In this document: piece by piece, positions 38,930-49,244 of the stretch
Numbering within the stretch: the first letter of the stretch is position 1
Layout: every line of letters begins with the position of its first letter
Source of the DNA: Methanobacteriota archaeon
GTDB taxonomy: Archaea > Halobacteriota > Methanomicrobia > Methanomicrobiales > Methanospirillaceae
NCBI GenBank assembly: GCA_029547605.1
Contig: JAKPPB010000106.1
Coordinates: forward strand, 23,998 to 87,997
Direction of reading: 5' to 3'
DNA: 64,000 nucleotides
Program-made: the position numbers and the translations under genes
Notes under the pieces: model-generated
Told to the model about the DNA's origin: nothing
What the model saw: only the letters and a program-made list of their open reading frames with translations
Database searches by the model: none

Positions 38930-40144
38930 ATGAATATACTTGTACTGGATACAATCCACGGAGGAAAGAGGATCGCGGAAGCACTGGCAAGGCGCGGTCA
39001 CTCCATCGACATGGTGGATGTATATCGGGGGGCAGAAGGGATCGGTCAGAATGAGGCCGAAATGAGGGATTATGACCTTGTCATCGCACCGGTTCACCTC
39101 TCTCCCCGGCATACCCTCCTGAAGGCGGTACCCGCACCTGTGATAACCCACCACCAGGCGACAAGATGGATCCTCGGAAGACAGGCCCCCTCTCTCCTGG
39201 TGGAGATCACCGGTGCCCGGGGAAAGACGACTACCGCGCATGCCCTCGCGTACATCCTGGAGGGGCCAGGCGTCCTCCATACCTCGAGCGGGACAATTGA
39301 ATGCCCCTCGCGAAAGGTGTTCGGCCGGCTGGGCATCACTCCCGCATCGCTCATCGAGGCAGCGTCTCTTGCCCATTCGCGTGGGGGGTGGTTGATCGCA
39401 GAAGTCTCCCTTGGGTTCACCGGGGCAGGGAACCTTGGCATCCTGACATCAATGGAGACATATCGCTGTGCAGGAGGAGAGAAGGACGCACTGGAGGAGA
39501 AACTCCGCTCTGGAACCACTCTCCCCCTCGTGCTTACTCCCCCGGGAACGGGCGCGACCGGGAACCGGCTTCCTGCGGACAGGATTGCCGTGGTCGATGA
39601 CGATGTATGCAGGTATGCCTGGGAAGGGATATCCGGGGAGTTCAAAAACCCCCTCCTTGGGACTACGGCATACCGTGACCCCCTTACCCTGGCTGCTGCA
39701 GCCGCGTGTATCCTCGGCACTGACCCCGCCCGCCTCTCAACGTTCTCTCCTGTGACAGGGAGGTTGGTTCTTTCCTGGAGAGGGAAGACCGCAGTGGTGG
39801 ATGACTCAAACTCTGGCACATGCGCTTCGACTGCATTGCAGGCCATCCGCTACGGCAGGCAGTTTGCGGGAAAAAAGGGTCCCCTCACGCTGGTGATAGG
39901 GAAAGAAAAGGGTGCAATATGCGAAGGATTTCCCAGTGAGGCTATTGTCGATGTGGTCATGTCAGAATGCCCGGATCGCGTGATCCTTGTCGGGACGGAG
40001 TATGGCCCCCAGGTGTCGGAGTCATTTTCATGGAAGATACCCCTCACGAGGTGTGATACCCTTGAAGAAGGAGAATCACTTGCGCTTGAGGATGGAGATG
40101 GGGGGGCAGGCATCGTTGTGCTGGCGGTGAAGACATGGCGGTAA
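38930..40144 (+). CDS. cfbE: Coenzyme F430 synthase (Mur ligase-like)
   Basis: EITGARGKTTTAHALAYIL P-loop of the Mur ligase family; located between cfbA and cfbD. Confidence 0.88.
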   Translation: MNILVLDTIHGGKRIAEALARRGHSIDMVDVYRGAEGIGQNEAEMRDYDLVIAPVHLSPRHTLLKAVPAPVITHHQATRWILGRQAPSLLVEITGARGKTTTAHALAYILEGPGVLHTSSGTIECPSRKVFGRLGITPASLIEAASLAHSRGGWLIAEVSLGFTGAGNLGILTSMETYRCAGGEKDALEEKLRSGTTLPLVLTPPGTGATGNRLPADRIAVVDDDVCRYAWEGISGEFKNPLLGTTAYRDPLTLAAAAACILGTDPARLSTFSPVTGRLVLSWRGKTAVVDDSNSGTCASTALQAIRYGRQFAGKKGPLTLVIGKEKGAICEGFPSEAIVDVVMSECPDRVILVGTEYGPQVSESFSWKIPLTRCDTLEEGESLALEDGDGGAGIVVLAVKTWR

Positions 40145-41214
40145 ATTCCATGAAATACATGCAGCCGCGCCCCAGTTCCATCGTCGCTGCCCTCTACACC
40201 GCACGTGACCTGGGAGTCGATGTGGCCATCCTCCACGGGCCTTCCGGGTGCTCCTTCAAGCATGCCAGGCTCCTCGAGGAAGATGGCCTTCGGGTACTGA
40301 CCACCTCCCTTACAGACCATGAGTTCATCTTCGGGGGCCAGCAGCCCCTTGAAGCGGTTCTCCGGTACGCTGAAGAGACCTTCTCGCCGAGGAGAATAGC
40401 GGTGGTCGGGACCTGCGTCTCGATGATTATCGGTGAGGACCTCCAGTCCGCAATACGGAACGCGGGTATCTCAACCCCTGCCATCTCTGTCGAGATCCAT
40501 GCCGGGTTCCCGGAAAATATCGATGGTGTCATCGCAACCCTGGAACCGGCGGCCGCGGCTGGCTGGATAAGCGCAGAAGAGCTCATGCGGCAGAAGTGTC
40601 TCCTGGCAAGTGCAAACGAGGTCGAGCGGCTGCGTGGAGCAGCATCGAAGCCCTATATCGAGCCTTCCCGGGGGGATCTGAAACACCTCGCGGCACAACG
40701 CCTCATTGCTCTCGCACGAAGCGGAATGTGCGGAGTGGCGATCATGAACGCAAAAAAAGAGACCGCCTACATGTTCGCTGACGAACTGCTCGCACTCCAC
40801 CAGGCATGCCCCGCCGCACCCATCACCTATATCGCAAATCTCGAGGACAGGGGCCTTCCCAAGGTCAGAGAGGATGCGCGCCGGATCCGGGAAGAGCTCC
40901 GCGAGAAGGGCCTCGTGCCTGCCCTGTGTGGCGCACTCGACGAGTACGGAGCAAACGGAGAAACGCTCGGACGGCATATACAGGCACTCTCTCCGGAATT
41001 TGCGTTCATCGTCGGCGTTCCCCATGCGATCCCCCCACAGTTTCTCAGTGGTATCGAGTGCATCTCAGTAACAAACGGCCCCCGCCAGGTGGAGCCCCTC
41101 CGGGAACAGGGGCACCGGCATGTCGTGGTTGAGATCGACCTCCATCCGCGGACACTGGGTGTCTCGCATATTGTGGAAAGCGAGCTTGGTGCTGTGATCC
41201 GGAGCATGGTATGA
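40135..41214 (+). CDS. cfbD: Ni-sirohydrochlorin a,c-diamide reductive cyclase, component 1-like subunit
   Basis: ILHGPSGCSFKHARL and VGTCVSMIIGEDL nitrogenase component 1-like motifs; position between cfbE and cfbB. Confidence 0.9.
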   Translation: MAVNSMKYMQPRPSSIVAALYTARDLGVDVAILHGPSGCSFKHARLLEEDGLRVLTTSLTDHEFIFGGQQPLEAVLRYAEETFSPRRIAVVGTCVSMIIGEDLQSAIRNAGISTPAISVEIHAGFPENIDGVIATLEPAAAAGWISAEELMRQKCLLASANEVERLRGAASKPYIEPSRGDLKHLAAQRLIALARSGMCGVAIMNAKKETAYMFADELLALHQACPAAPITYIANLEDRGLPKVREDARRIREELREKGLVPALCGALDEYGANGETLGRHIQALSPEFAFIVGVPHAIPPQFLSGIECISVTNGPRQVEPLREQGHRHVVVEIDLHPRTLGVSHIVESELGAVIRSMV

Positions 41215-42593
41215 AGGCGCTGATGATCGCCGGCGATCGTTCAGGGAGCGGGAAGACGAGTATTACGCTCGCCATCGCCGCACTCTTCTCAAGGAAGATG
41301 GCAGTCCAGACCTTCAAGGTCGGCATGGACTATATCGACCCCTCCTATCTTACCGGTGTTACCGGTCGCCCCTGCCGAAACCTCGACACGTACGTGATGG
41401 ACGAGCACCAGGTCAGGGCTATCTACAGTCATGGATGCAGGGGGGCTGACCTCGCAATTGTTGAAGGGGTCCGGGGCCTCTACGAGGGGGCTGAAGCCCT
41501 CGGGGATTCAGGGAGCAGTGCATCGGTCGCAAGGTGTCTTGGGTTACCTGTGATACTGGTAGTGAACGCACGCAGCATCACCCGGAGTGCCGCTGCCCTT
41601 GTAAGGGGGTTCCAGTCATTTGATCCGGACATCCGCATCGAAGGGGTCATCCTGAACAATGTGGCAGGAGAGAAGCATATCCACAAGGCAGCCACTGCGA
41701 TTGAGCATTATTGCCGCATCCCGGTGATCGGTGCAATTCCCAGGATGCAGGAGATGGAACTCGCGATGCGCCACCTCGGCCTGACGCCTTACCGCGAAGG
41801 CCGTGAGAGCGGGGAGTTCCAGGAAAGGATTCGGGTTGTGACGGAAAGGATTGGTGAACACGTGAACCTCGACTCTCTCCACTTGGTCGCCAGCCACTCA
41901 CCCCCGCATCAGGACTCGCCGGACATCTTCAGGCCTGCGGATGTCCGGGACCTTACCATAGGGATCGCCTACGATGAGGCCTTCAACTTCTACTATGCCG
42001 ACCTCTTCGATGTCCTGCACGCGGGGGGTGCCCGCACAGTCTGCTTCAGCCTGCTCCGTGACACGCTGCCCGACGCAGACGGGTACATCATCGGAGGGGG
42101 ATACCCCGAGCTCTTCCTCCCTGAACTCGCGGAACAGGAAGAGTTGATGCGCGACATCCGTGATGCCTCCTGCAGGGGAGTCCCCATCTATGCCGAGTGC
42201 GGGGGGTTGATGTACCTGACAGAAGAAGTCATCCTGAAAGACGGGTGGCAGGGCATATCGGGTGAGAGGCGTTTTCCCATGTGCGGAGTGTTCAAAGGGA
42301 CCACCACCATGCCAGGAAGAAGGGTTGTGGCCTACGTGAAGGGGAAGAGCGTTCCCGGATCTCCGATGGGGGAATGCAATTTCAGGGGCCACGAATTCCA
42401 CTATTCTGATGTTTCGCTCGACCCTGGCACACGATTTGCCTACTCCCTCACAAGGGGACATGGAATATCGGATGGCTTGGACGGTGCTCTCATGAACAGG
42501 ACAATTGGGAGCTATACCCATCTTCATCCCGTGGCAAGCCTGCCCATGTTCTCCCATTTCCTCTCGACCTGCCGGATGCACGTGAGCGGCTAA
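41211..42593 (+). CDS. cfbB: Ni-sirohydrochlorin a,c-diamide synthase (CobB/CbiA family)
   Basis: IAGDRSGSGKTSITLAIAALF, DYIDPSYLTGVTGRPCRNLD, YAECGGLMYL, GECNFRGHEFHYS. Confidence 0.93.
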   Translation: MKALMIAGDRSGSGKTSITLAIAALFSRKMAVQTFKVGMDYIDPSYLTGVTGRPCRNLDTYVMDEHQVRAIYSHGCRGADLAIVEGVRGLYEGAEALGDSGSSASVARCLGLPVILVVNARSITRSAAALVRGFQSFDPDIRIEGVILNNVAGEKHIHKAATAIEHYCRIPVIGAIPRMQEMELAMRHLGLTPYREGRESGEFQERIRVVTERIGEHVNLDSLHLVASHSPPHQDSPDIFRPADVRDLTIGIAYDEAFNFYYADLFDVLHAGGARTVCFSLLRDTLPDADGYIIGGGYPELFLPELAEQEELMRDIRDASCRGVPIYAECGGLMYLTEEVILKDGWQGISGERRFPMCGVFKGTTTMPGRRVVAYVKGKSVPGSPMGECNFRGHEFHYSDVSLDPGTRFAYSLTRGHGISDGLDGALMNRTIGSYTHLHPVASLPMFSHFLSTCRMHVSG

Positions 42594-42638
42594 TTCGATC
42601 AGCAGGTAAAAAATACCAGGAAATGAAACATTTATTCC

Positions 42639-43505
42639 ATGCAGATCTACATCGATGGCAAGTTTTATCCAAAGGAGGAGGCGAAGATATCGGTCTTTGA
42701 CCACGGACTCCTTTACGGGGACGGGGTTTTCGAAGGTATCAGGGCCTATAATGGCCGGGTCTTCCGCCTGCAGGAGCACCTGGACCGTCTCTTTGACTCG
42801 GCAAAGACGATAGACCTTGCCGTCCCCCTCTCCAAGGAAGAGATGTCACGCGCCATCATAGAGACCATCAGGAAAAACAACTTAAAAGAAGCGTATATCC
42901 GTCCCATCGTGACTCGAGGAGTGGGAGATCTCGGTCTCTGCCCCACCAAGTGCCCAAAACCGACCGTCATCATCATCGCCGTGGAGTGGGGAGCCATGTA
43001 CGGCGATCTCTATGAGAAGGGACTTCGCGCCGTGACTGTCTCAGTGCGGAGAAACCCCTGCTGCTCACTTCCCCCGAACGTGAAATCGCTGAACTACCTG
43101 AACAATATCCTTGCCAAGATAGAAGCCAATTGCAAGGGCGGAGACGAGGCCATCATGTTCGATATGCAGGGGCACATCTCCGAAGGATCAGGCGATAATA
43201 TTTATATCATCAAGAATGGCGTTATCCTGACACCTCCCACCCTGAACAATCTGAGAGGTATCACCCGGATGGTCGTGCTGGAGCTCGCAGAGCAGCTGGG
43301 GATCCCTGTCAAGGAGGCCAATCTTGGATATTTCGACCTCTATACCGCCGACGAGGTCTTTGTCACCGGCACCGCGGCCGAGGTGGCTCCCATCGTACTG
43401 ATCGACGGGAGAACAATCGGGTCAGGGCGCCCTGGCCCCATAACCCGGCAGCTGATGGCGGCATTCAAGACTGCGACCGAGAGAGAGGGCACACCAGTCT
43501 ACTGA
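42639..43505 (+). CDS. ilvE: Branched-chain-amino-acid aminotransferase
   Basis: [71 protein letters not shown]. Confidence 0.93.
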   Translation: MQIYIDGKFYPKEEAKISVFDHGLLYGDGVFEGIRAYNGRVFRLQEHLDRLFDSAKTIDLAVPLSKEEMSRAIIETIRKNNLKEAYIRPIVTRGVGDLGLCPTKCPKPTVIIIAVEWGAMYGDLYEKGLRAVTVSVRRNPCCSLPPNVKSLNYLNNILAKIEANCKGGDEAIMFDMQGHISEGSGDNIYIIKNGVILTPPTLNNLRGITRMVVLELAEQLGIPVKEANLGYFDLYTADEVFVTGTAAEVAPIVLIDGRTIGSGRPGPITRQLMAAFKTATEREGTPVY

Positions 43506-43575
43506 TCGGGATTTTTCACGGGCTCCCGCTTCCACAACTCTTTTTACCGTGAATAACCAATAAAAGAGAGCACTT

Positions 43576-43650
43576 GCTGCTATAGTGTAGTCCGGCCAAT
43601 CATGCCGGCCTTTCACGCCGGCGACTGGGGTTCGAATCCCCATAGCAGCA
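43576..43650 (+). tRNA. tRNA-Glu (anticodon TTC)
   Basis: GCTGCTA...TAGCAGC acceptor stem, GCCGGCCTTTCACGCCGGC anticodon arm with TTC, GGTTCGAATCC T-loop. Confidence 0.96.
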
Positions 43651-43762
43651 CTCTTACTCCCTTCCACACCAGTCATGGGATGCCACAATTGCCTCCTTTT
43701 TATAGGCAGAAGCGAATATACTATTATATAACCATTCCAACAGCAGTTTATTATCCTTCGTT

Positions 43763-45496
43763 ATGACGCTATGTGAGAATCCCCGATTCGTATCATCCCG
43801 AATTCCTCTCCTGGCTATCGCACTCACAACATGTGTGATCCTTGTTGTCACCGTGCTTGCACTTCAATCGGGTCTCACGATCATCTTCCAGAATGCCTAT
43901 TATATCCCAATCATCCTCTCCTGCTACTATTTCCAAAGAAAGGGCCTGTTTTTTTCTATCGGAATAATATTCGTCTATTTTACCCTGCTTGCATGGACTT
44001 TTCCTTTCCCTGATGTCATTCTCCAGGGTGTGATCCGGGTACTCTTCTTCCTCTTCATCGCACTCCTTGTGACCTATCTGTCAGAGACTATCCAGAAGGA
44101 AAAGTCCCGGTATAAGGGCATCTTCTCCGCGTCTGAATCCGCGATCATGCTCTACAGGAAAGACAACCTGGCAGTAATCGAGGCAAATCCCAGATGTCAA
44201 GAAATTACCGGGTATACTCCCGATGAACTCTGTTCACTGACTATCACTGCCATTTTTCGCGACGGAGAGGATATGATGCCGTTCTTCAAGGGAAGCGAAC
44301 GATATTTCGTGCACCAGGAAGCAGCACTCCGGCATAAGGATGGGACCACCCGGATCGTTCTCTTCACGACAGGCTCTGCGGAACCAGGAATCGGCACGGT
44401 CACCATCCAGGATATCACCGACCGGAAGCGGGCTGAGGAGGCCATAAAAGCAAGCGAAGAAAAATTCCGCATGCTCTTTGAACATAGTGGAGACCCCATC
44501 ATGATCCTCGGGATTGACGGTGCGATCATTGATGTAAACTCGACTGCAGAGACGCATCTTGGATATTCCCGCGAGGATCTTTATCGCATGAATATCAGGG
44601 ATATTGAAATCCCTGAACATTCAGCCCTGATGGAAGGACAGATCCAGGAGATGAAAATGTCGGGCAGCACGCTCTTTGAGACGGCACATAGGACAAGGTC
44701 GGGGGATGTGGTCCCAATCGAGGTGCATGCCACGCTCATCTCCTACCATGGGAACCCCGCAGTTCTCAGCATCCGCCGGGACATATCGGAGCGAAAAAGG
44801 ACTGAAGTCGCACTCCAGCAGGCGAACAGGAAACTGAACCTTTTAAACAGCATCACACGCCATGATATCCTCAATTCCCTGACTGCGCTGATGGGCTATC
44901 TCGAACTCTCGAAGGAAGAGGTACAGGATCCACGGATGAGGGAGTATATCGAGATCGAGATGCGAGCGGCAGAATCGATCAAACGGCAGATCGATTTCAC
45001 GCGGGACTACCAGAACGTGGGGGTGAAATCCCCTGCCTGGTTCTCCGTGCCGTTGATGATCAGGCAGATGCGCGACCGGATTCAAAACGCTCGAATTCAG
45101 ATAGAGATTGATCTTCCTGATGTGGAGATATTTGCCGACCCCCTCATTGAAAAGGTCTTTTACAACCTCATGGAGAATGCAGTCAGGCATGGCGGCAAGA
45201 TAACGCGGATATGGTTCACCTGCGAAGGCCGTGACGGCAATCTGGTGATATCCTGCTGTGATGATGGTGCGGGAGTCCCAGTTGATAAAAAAGAGGCGAT
45301 TTTCAACCGTGAATACTTCCAGCACTCAGGATTCGGACTCTTCCTGTCCAGAGAGATCCTTGGGATCACCGATATCCATATCCAGGAGACGGGAACTCCC
45401 GGGGAAGGAGCACGGTTCGAACTGGTAATCCCTCCAGGGGCATTCAGGTACCCGGGAAGACCGGGAACTACCCGCCGGGAAACTGACCGTACCTGA
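43763..45496 (+). CDS. Membrane PAS-domain sensor histidine kinase
   Basis: N-terminal TM helices, two PAS domains, H-box ITRHDILNSLTALMGYLEL, N box LMENAVRHGG, G boxes DDGAGVP and GARFELVIP. Confidence 0.9.
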   Translation: MTLCENPRFVSSRIPLLAIALTTCVILVVTVLALQSGLTIIFQNAYYIPIILSCYYFQRKGLFFSIGIIFVYFTLLAWTFPFPDVILQGVIRVLFFLFIALLVTYLSETIQKEKSRYKGIFSASESAIMLYRKDNLAVIEANPRCQEITGYTPDELCSLTITAIFRDGEDMMPFFKGSERYFVHQEAALRHKDGTTRIVLFTTGSAEPGIGTVTIQDITDRKRAEEAIKASEEKFRMLFEHSGDPIMILGIDGAIIDVNSTAETHLGYSREDLYRMNIRDIEIPEHSALMEGQIQEMKMSGSTLFETAHRTRSGDVVPIEVHATLISYHGNPAVLSIRRDISERKRTEVALQQANRKLNLLNSITRHDILNSLTALMGYLELSKEEVQDPRMREYIEIEMRAAESIKRQIDFTRDYQNVGVKSPAWFSVPLMIRQMRDRIQNARIQIEIDLPDVEIFADPLIEKVFYNLMENAVRHGGKITRIWFTCEGRDGNLVISCCDDGAGVPVDKKEAIFNREYFQHSGFGLFLSREILGITDIHIQETGTPGEGARFELVIPPGAFRYPGRPGTTRRETDRT

Positions 45497-45827
45497 ACAT
45501 CAGCGACGTCTCCATCAATGTGGAGATCCCCAAAAAAAACCTGAACCACCTATAATTTCCCCATGAACCCGTCATCATAAACGCGATAAATCATTCCGGA
45601 GATGCCTCCTTTCTCTCTCAACGCGTTGCCTGCCCGGGGAGAACAATTCTTCTCAAAAGCCTGCGTACCATCTATCATACCTGCCTGGAACATCCGACGG
45701 GGGCATGGCAGTCACCCCTGGATTATACGGCCTGGTGAATGGGGACCAATCATCGAATCCTCTATAACCCAAAAAAGGATGATACATGACGATGTGACAG
45801 ACAGGGCCATTCAGGTGAGAATATCCC

Positions 45828-46154
45828 ATGGAAGAGAAACACGGAAGATTTGTACAGGGAGCCTGGGTCGAGGAAGAAGCCAGGCAGGCGGAGCAGCGCG
45901 AAGAGATCAAGACTGAACCAATCGATCAGCGGATTGACCATGTTTCTGCGATGGTCACGAAGTCGCTTTCCGAGGTCATTGGCCTTGTGCGGGACCTCGT
46001 CACGACACCCGCAGGGCATGCTCATATCGAAAAGCAGGTCAACGAGGCCGTCTCACAGATAGAGCGGGCCATATCAGACGTGCTGAAACCGGAACCTGGC
46101 GAGGACTCCGGTGAAGCAGGTGAAGAGAAGAAGAAGAAGATCCCAGTCGAGTAG
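45828..46154 (+). CDS. Hypothetical charged helical protein
   Basis: 108-aa ORF with plausible composition (MEEKHGRFVQGAWVEEEARQAEQREEIK...). Confidence 0.55.
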   Translation: MEEKHGRFVQGAWVEEEARQAEQREEIKTEPIDQRIDHVSAMVTKSLSEVIGLVRDLVTTPAGHAHIEKQVNEAVSQIERAISDVLKPEPGEDSGEAGEEKKKKIPVE

Positions 46155-46188
46155 ATCTCCTCCCGCCTGAAAAGCGTACCAGTATTCA

Positions 46189-46911
46189 ATGGAAAAGACC
46201 TGGAAAGAAAGGCTCACGGCCTTCCTGAAGCAGCCATTAATCGGATGCACTAATCCATCCGAATCCGCCCTTGCAAGGTATACCGCCGCGTTTACTCACC
46301 AGTCTTTCCTGAAGGGAACCGGGCAGCAACAAGGAACTCCTCTCCCTTGCGAGGACTATGAGAGACTCGAGTTCCTCGGTGACAGGGTCCTTAACCTCGT
46401 TGTCGCTGAACACCTCTTCTTTATGGGGCACGAAAACGAAGGAAGCATGACCTCCCGTATGGAGGTGGTGAAGAATCAGAACCTTGGGGCAATCGTGCCA
46501 TCCCTGGGAATCGGGTTCCCGGAGATGATACGGGTTGGGCAGCACCAGCAGAGGACCACGAGGATCATCGCAGGCTCTTTTGAAGCGTTCATCGGTGCTC
46601 ATTACCTCGAGAATGGCCTTGATTCGACAAGGAGGATGATCATTCGCCTCATCGGGGATGATATTGCGTCATTCTCCCCTCATCACAATTACAAGAAGAT
46701 CCTGCAGGAAGAGATCCAGGGGAGCCTTGGAATACTCCCCGTCTATGTCCTGCACGATAAGAAGGGGCCCGATCACAAGCCGGAATTTGTGTATCAGGTT
46801 TTTATTAGCGGGACCCTGTGTGGAGAGGGCCGGGGCGCCAATAAAGCTGAGGCTACCCAGAATGCCGCATGGAATGCCCTGCAAGCCCGTGAAAGACGGC
46901 CTCACACTTAA
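46189..46911 (+). CDS. rnc: Ribonuclease III with C-terminal dsRBD
   Basis: Signature YERLEFLGDRVLNLVVAEHLF; dsRBD-like NYKKILQEEIQGSLGILPVYVLHDKKGPDHKPEFVYQVFISGTLCGEGRGANKAEATQNAAWNAL. Confidence 0.9.
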   Translation: MEKTWKERLTAFLKQPLIGCTNPSESALARYTAAFTHQSFLKGTGQQQGTPLPCEDYERLEFLGDRVLNLVVAEHLFFMGHENEGSMTSRMEVVKNQNLGAIVPSLGIGFPEMIRVGQHQQRTTRIIAGSFEAFIGAHYLENGLDSTRRMIIRLIGDDIASFSPHHNYKKILQEEIQGSLGILPVYVLHDKKGPDHKPEFVYQVFISGTLCGEGRGANKAEATQNAAWNALQARERRPHT

Positions 46912-47077
46912 AAGCGAGTGAAGAAAAAGGATCTTTATCCTGCGTTCCTCACCACATCGTCATGGGATGCCGGAGCACTTAAGTGGTCCTGTGCTCCTAC
47001 AGAACGTATATGCGGCTGTGTCCTCATGACCTGTTCCAGGGTACAGTCTTCACTCGTGAAGGGGGTTGAAAAGAGGA

Positions 47078-47503
47078 ATGGCAAAAAAGATACTCGCGGC
47101 AGTGGATGGATCACCGCTTACGCGCAACGTGATCAGCGCGGCTGTCGAGGAGGCCAGGTGTCATGGGGCAGAACTCCATATCGTACACGTACTGGAGAAC
47201 GCGTGGGCAGAAGGAGACGTGGCACGGGAGCTGGCCATACGGGACCTTGAGGAGGAGGCAGCATCGCTCCTCTCATCAATGAAGGCGGAAGCCGAAGCAC
47301 AGGGAGGAGAGGCAACCTTGCACCTCCTTCGGGGCCACCCTGGGGACCGTATTGTGGACTGCGCGATTGACATTGATGCAGACATGGTCATACTCGGGTC
47401 ATTGGGGATGAGCAAGGTCAAGAGGATGATTACCGGGAGTGTATCCTTATTTGTCGTCACCCATTGCCCGGTAACCACCATGGTGGTAAAACCGAGCCCC
47501 TGA
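47078..47503 (+). CDS. Universal stress protein (UspA family)
   Basis: ILAAVDGSPLTRNVI, VILGSLGMSKVKRMITGSVSLFVVTHCPVTTMVV. Confidence 0.93.
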   Translation: MAKKILAAVDGSPLTRNVISAAVEEARCHGAELHIVHVLENAWAEGDVARELAIRDLEEEAASLLSSMKAEAEAQGGEATLHLLRGHPGDRIVDCAIDIDADMVILGSLGMSKVKRMITGSVSLFVVTHCPVTTMVVKPSP

Positions 47504-47681
47504 TAGGAATTCATGGGCTCCAGATTCGGGCGCGGGAATACTCTCCCCTTCTGCATGAGAATGGCCGCAGTCCCCACAGTGGGGTATAGAGGGCAGGCAC
47601 CCGGTGGGACACTTCCCCGGCCATACCGCGCGGGAGGCCTTCTTATCCTCCTCCATTCCTGAGAGGAAGGATTTCATCATA

Positions 47682-49142
47682 ATGAGTGCTAACCTCTTGG
47701 ACGATTATTCTCCGATGGACGTTGCGGAATCCCGGCATGATAGATCCTCTCTGGGGCAGGGGATGGTCCAGGCAGTTGTGCTTGCAGCGATTGCAATGGC
47801 TGTCATCGATGGAATCGTCGTGAGCATCGCCCTCCCCTCGATCACACGCGATTTTTTTGCGGATGTTGCCCAGTCGCAGTGGATCATCACTGCATACCTT
47901 GTCACCGAGACTAGCCTGCTCCTCATATTCGGGAGGCTGTCTGAATACACGGGAAAGAAAACACTCTTTTCCGCGGGGCTTATCCTCTTTACCACCAGTT
48001 CTCTTGCGTGCGGCCTCTCCGCAAGCCTTATTGAACTGATCGCGTTTCGGATCATCCAGGCAGGGGGCTCTGCCATGATATTCTCCATCAGCGGGGCCAT
48101 CCTCTTCGAGACGTCTAGCCCGGGCGGGCAGGCCAGGGTCATGGGATACATCGGGGCTGTCACTGCAGCAGCAGGAATGTCCGCGCCAATACTGGGAGGG
48201 CTTATCACTGATGCCCTCGGATGGGAGTATATCTTCCTGATCAATGTCCCTATCGGTATCGTGGGCCTGGTGCTGTTTTCGCGTCATTTTCCGAAAAAAG
48301 AACCGCGAGAGTCTTATGTGAGGATGGACTGGGCCGGGTCTGCAACCCTCGTTGTCGCACTCATTTTCCTGGTGCTCTTCCTTGTGCAACTCTCATCGAC
48401 CCTCTCGTGGTCCGCTGATGCCGGGCTCTACCTCATTATTTCCACCATTTCCTTGGCCCTTTTTCTCGTTACAGAATCAAGGCAGACACATCCCCTCCTC
48501 GATCTCGCCATATTCAGGAAGCTTGACTTTACCCTTCCCAATCTCTCGATGATCTGCATATATATGGGGTTTTTCATGCTGAACCTCATCGGGCCTTTTT
48601 ATTTTGAAGGGGTGATGAACATGAAACCTTCCCAGGTCGGGCTCGTGTTCCTGATCGCGCCGGTGATCATGGTCATCGCCTCACCCCTTTCAGGGTGGCT
48701 GTACGATCGATACGCACTGCGTGCACTCCCCTCGGCAGGGATTCTGCTCACCGGCATCTCCCTTCTCCTGCTTGGGTACGTAGTGATGCTCCAGGATCTG
48801 CTGCTCATCATCCTTCTCTTTGTTCCCCTTTCCGTGGGCAGCTCGTTCTTTCACAGCCCGAGCAGTACTGATATCATGAGGGCTCTGCCCCTCACGAAGT
48901 CCGGCCTTGCCTCCAGTGTAAGCGCAACCCTCAGGAACCTCGGCATGACACTTGGTGTCTGCATGTCGGGAATACTCCTCACGGTCGAACTCCACCATGC
49001 GGGTTACAGCGGCCCTATCCAGGAAGCTGCCCCGGAGGTGCTCGCAGGGGTGATTGGCAACATCCTCTTCATCGCCGCAGCATTGTGTGGAGTGGGAGCT
49101 GTTCTTTATCTTGCAAAGAACGTGCTCCTTGACCGCCCCTAA
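47682..49142 (+). CDS. MFS multidrug-type transporter (14-TMS DHA2-like)
   Basis: IDGIVVSIALPSITRDFFADVAQSQWIITAYLVTETSLLLIFGRLSEYTGKK. Confidence 0.9.
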   Translation: MSANLLDDYSPMDVAESRHDRSSLGQGMVQAVVLAAIAMAVIDGIVVSIALPSITRDFFADVAQSQWIITAYLVTETSLLLIFGRLSEYTGKKTLFSAGLILFTTSSLACGLSASLIELIAFRIIQAGGSAMIFSISGAILFETSSPGGQARVMGYIGAVTAAAGMSAPILGGLITDALGWEYIFLINVPIGIVGLVLFSRHFPKKEPRESYVRMDWAGSATLVVALIFLVLFLVQLSSTLSWSADAGLYLIISTISLALFLVTESRQTHPLLDLAIFRKLDFTLPNLSMICIYMGFFMLNLIGPFYFEGVMNMKPSQVGLVFLIAPVIMVIASPLSGWLYDRYALRALPSAGILLTGISLLLLGYVVMLQDLLLIILLFVPLSVGSSFFHSPSSTDIMRALPLTKSGLASSVSATLRNLGMTLGVCMSGILLTVELHHAGYSGPIQEAAPEVLAGVIGNILFIAAALCGVGAVLYLAKNVLLDRP

Positions 49143-49244
49143 TGGCGAGGTTTTGGACCTCCCCCTGTGCACCCAATTACTGTATAAGGAATGAGGGGAT
49201 GCTATTAAGAACGAATCCCGCCATCTCAATTTGAGGAATCCTGG

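Noticed and set aside
41898-42779. 293-aa minus-strand ORF opposite cfbB and ilvE
   Set aside because: Antisense to two strongly supported genes.
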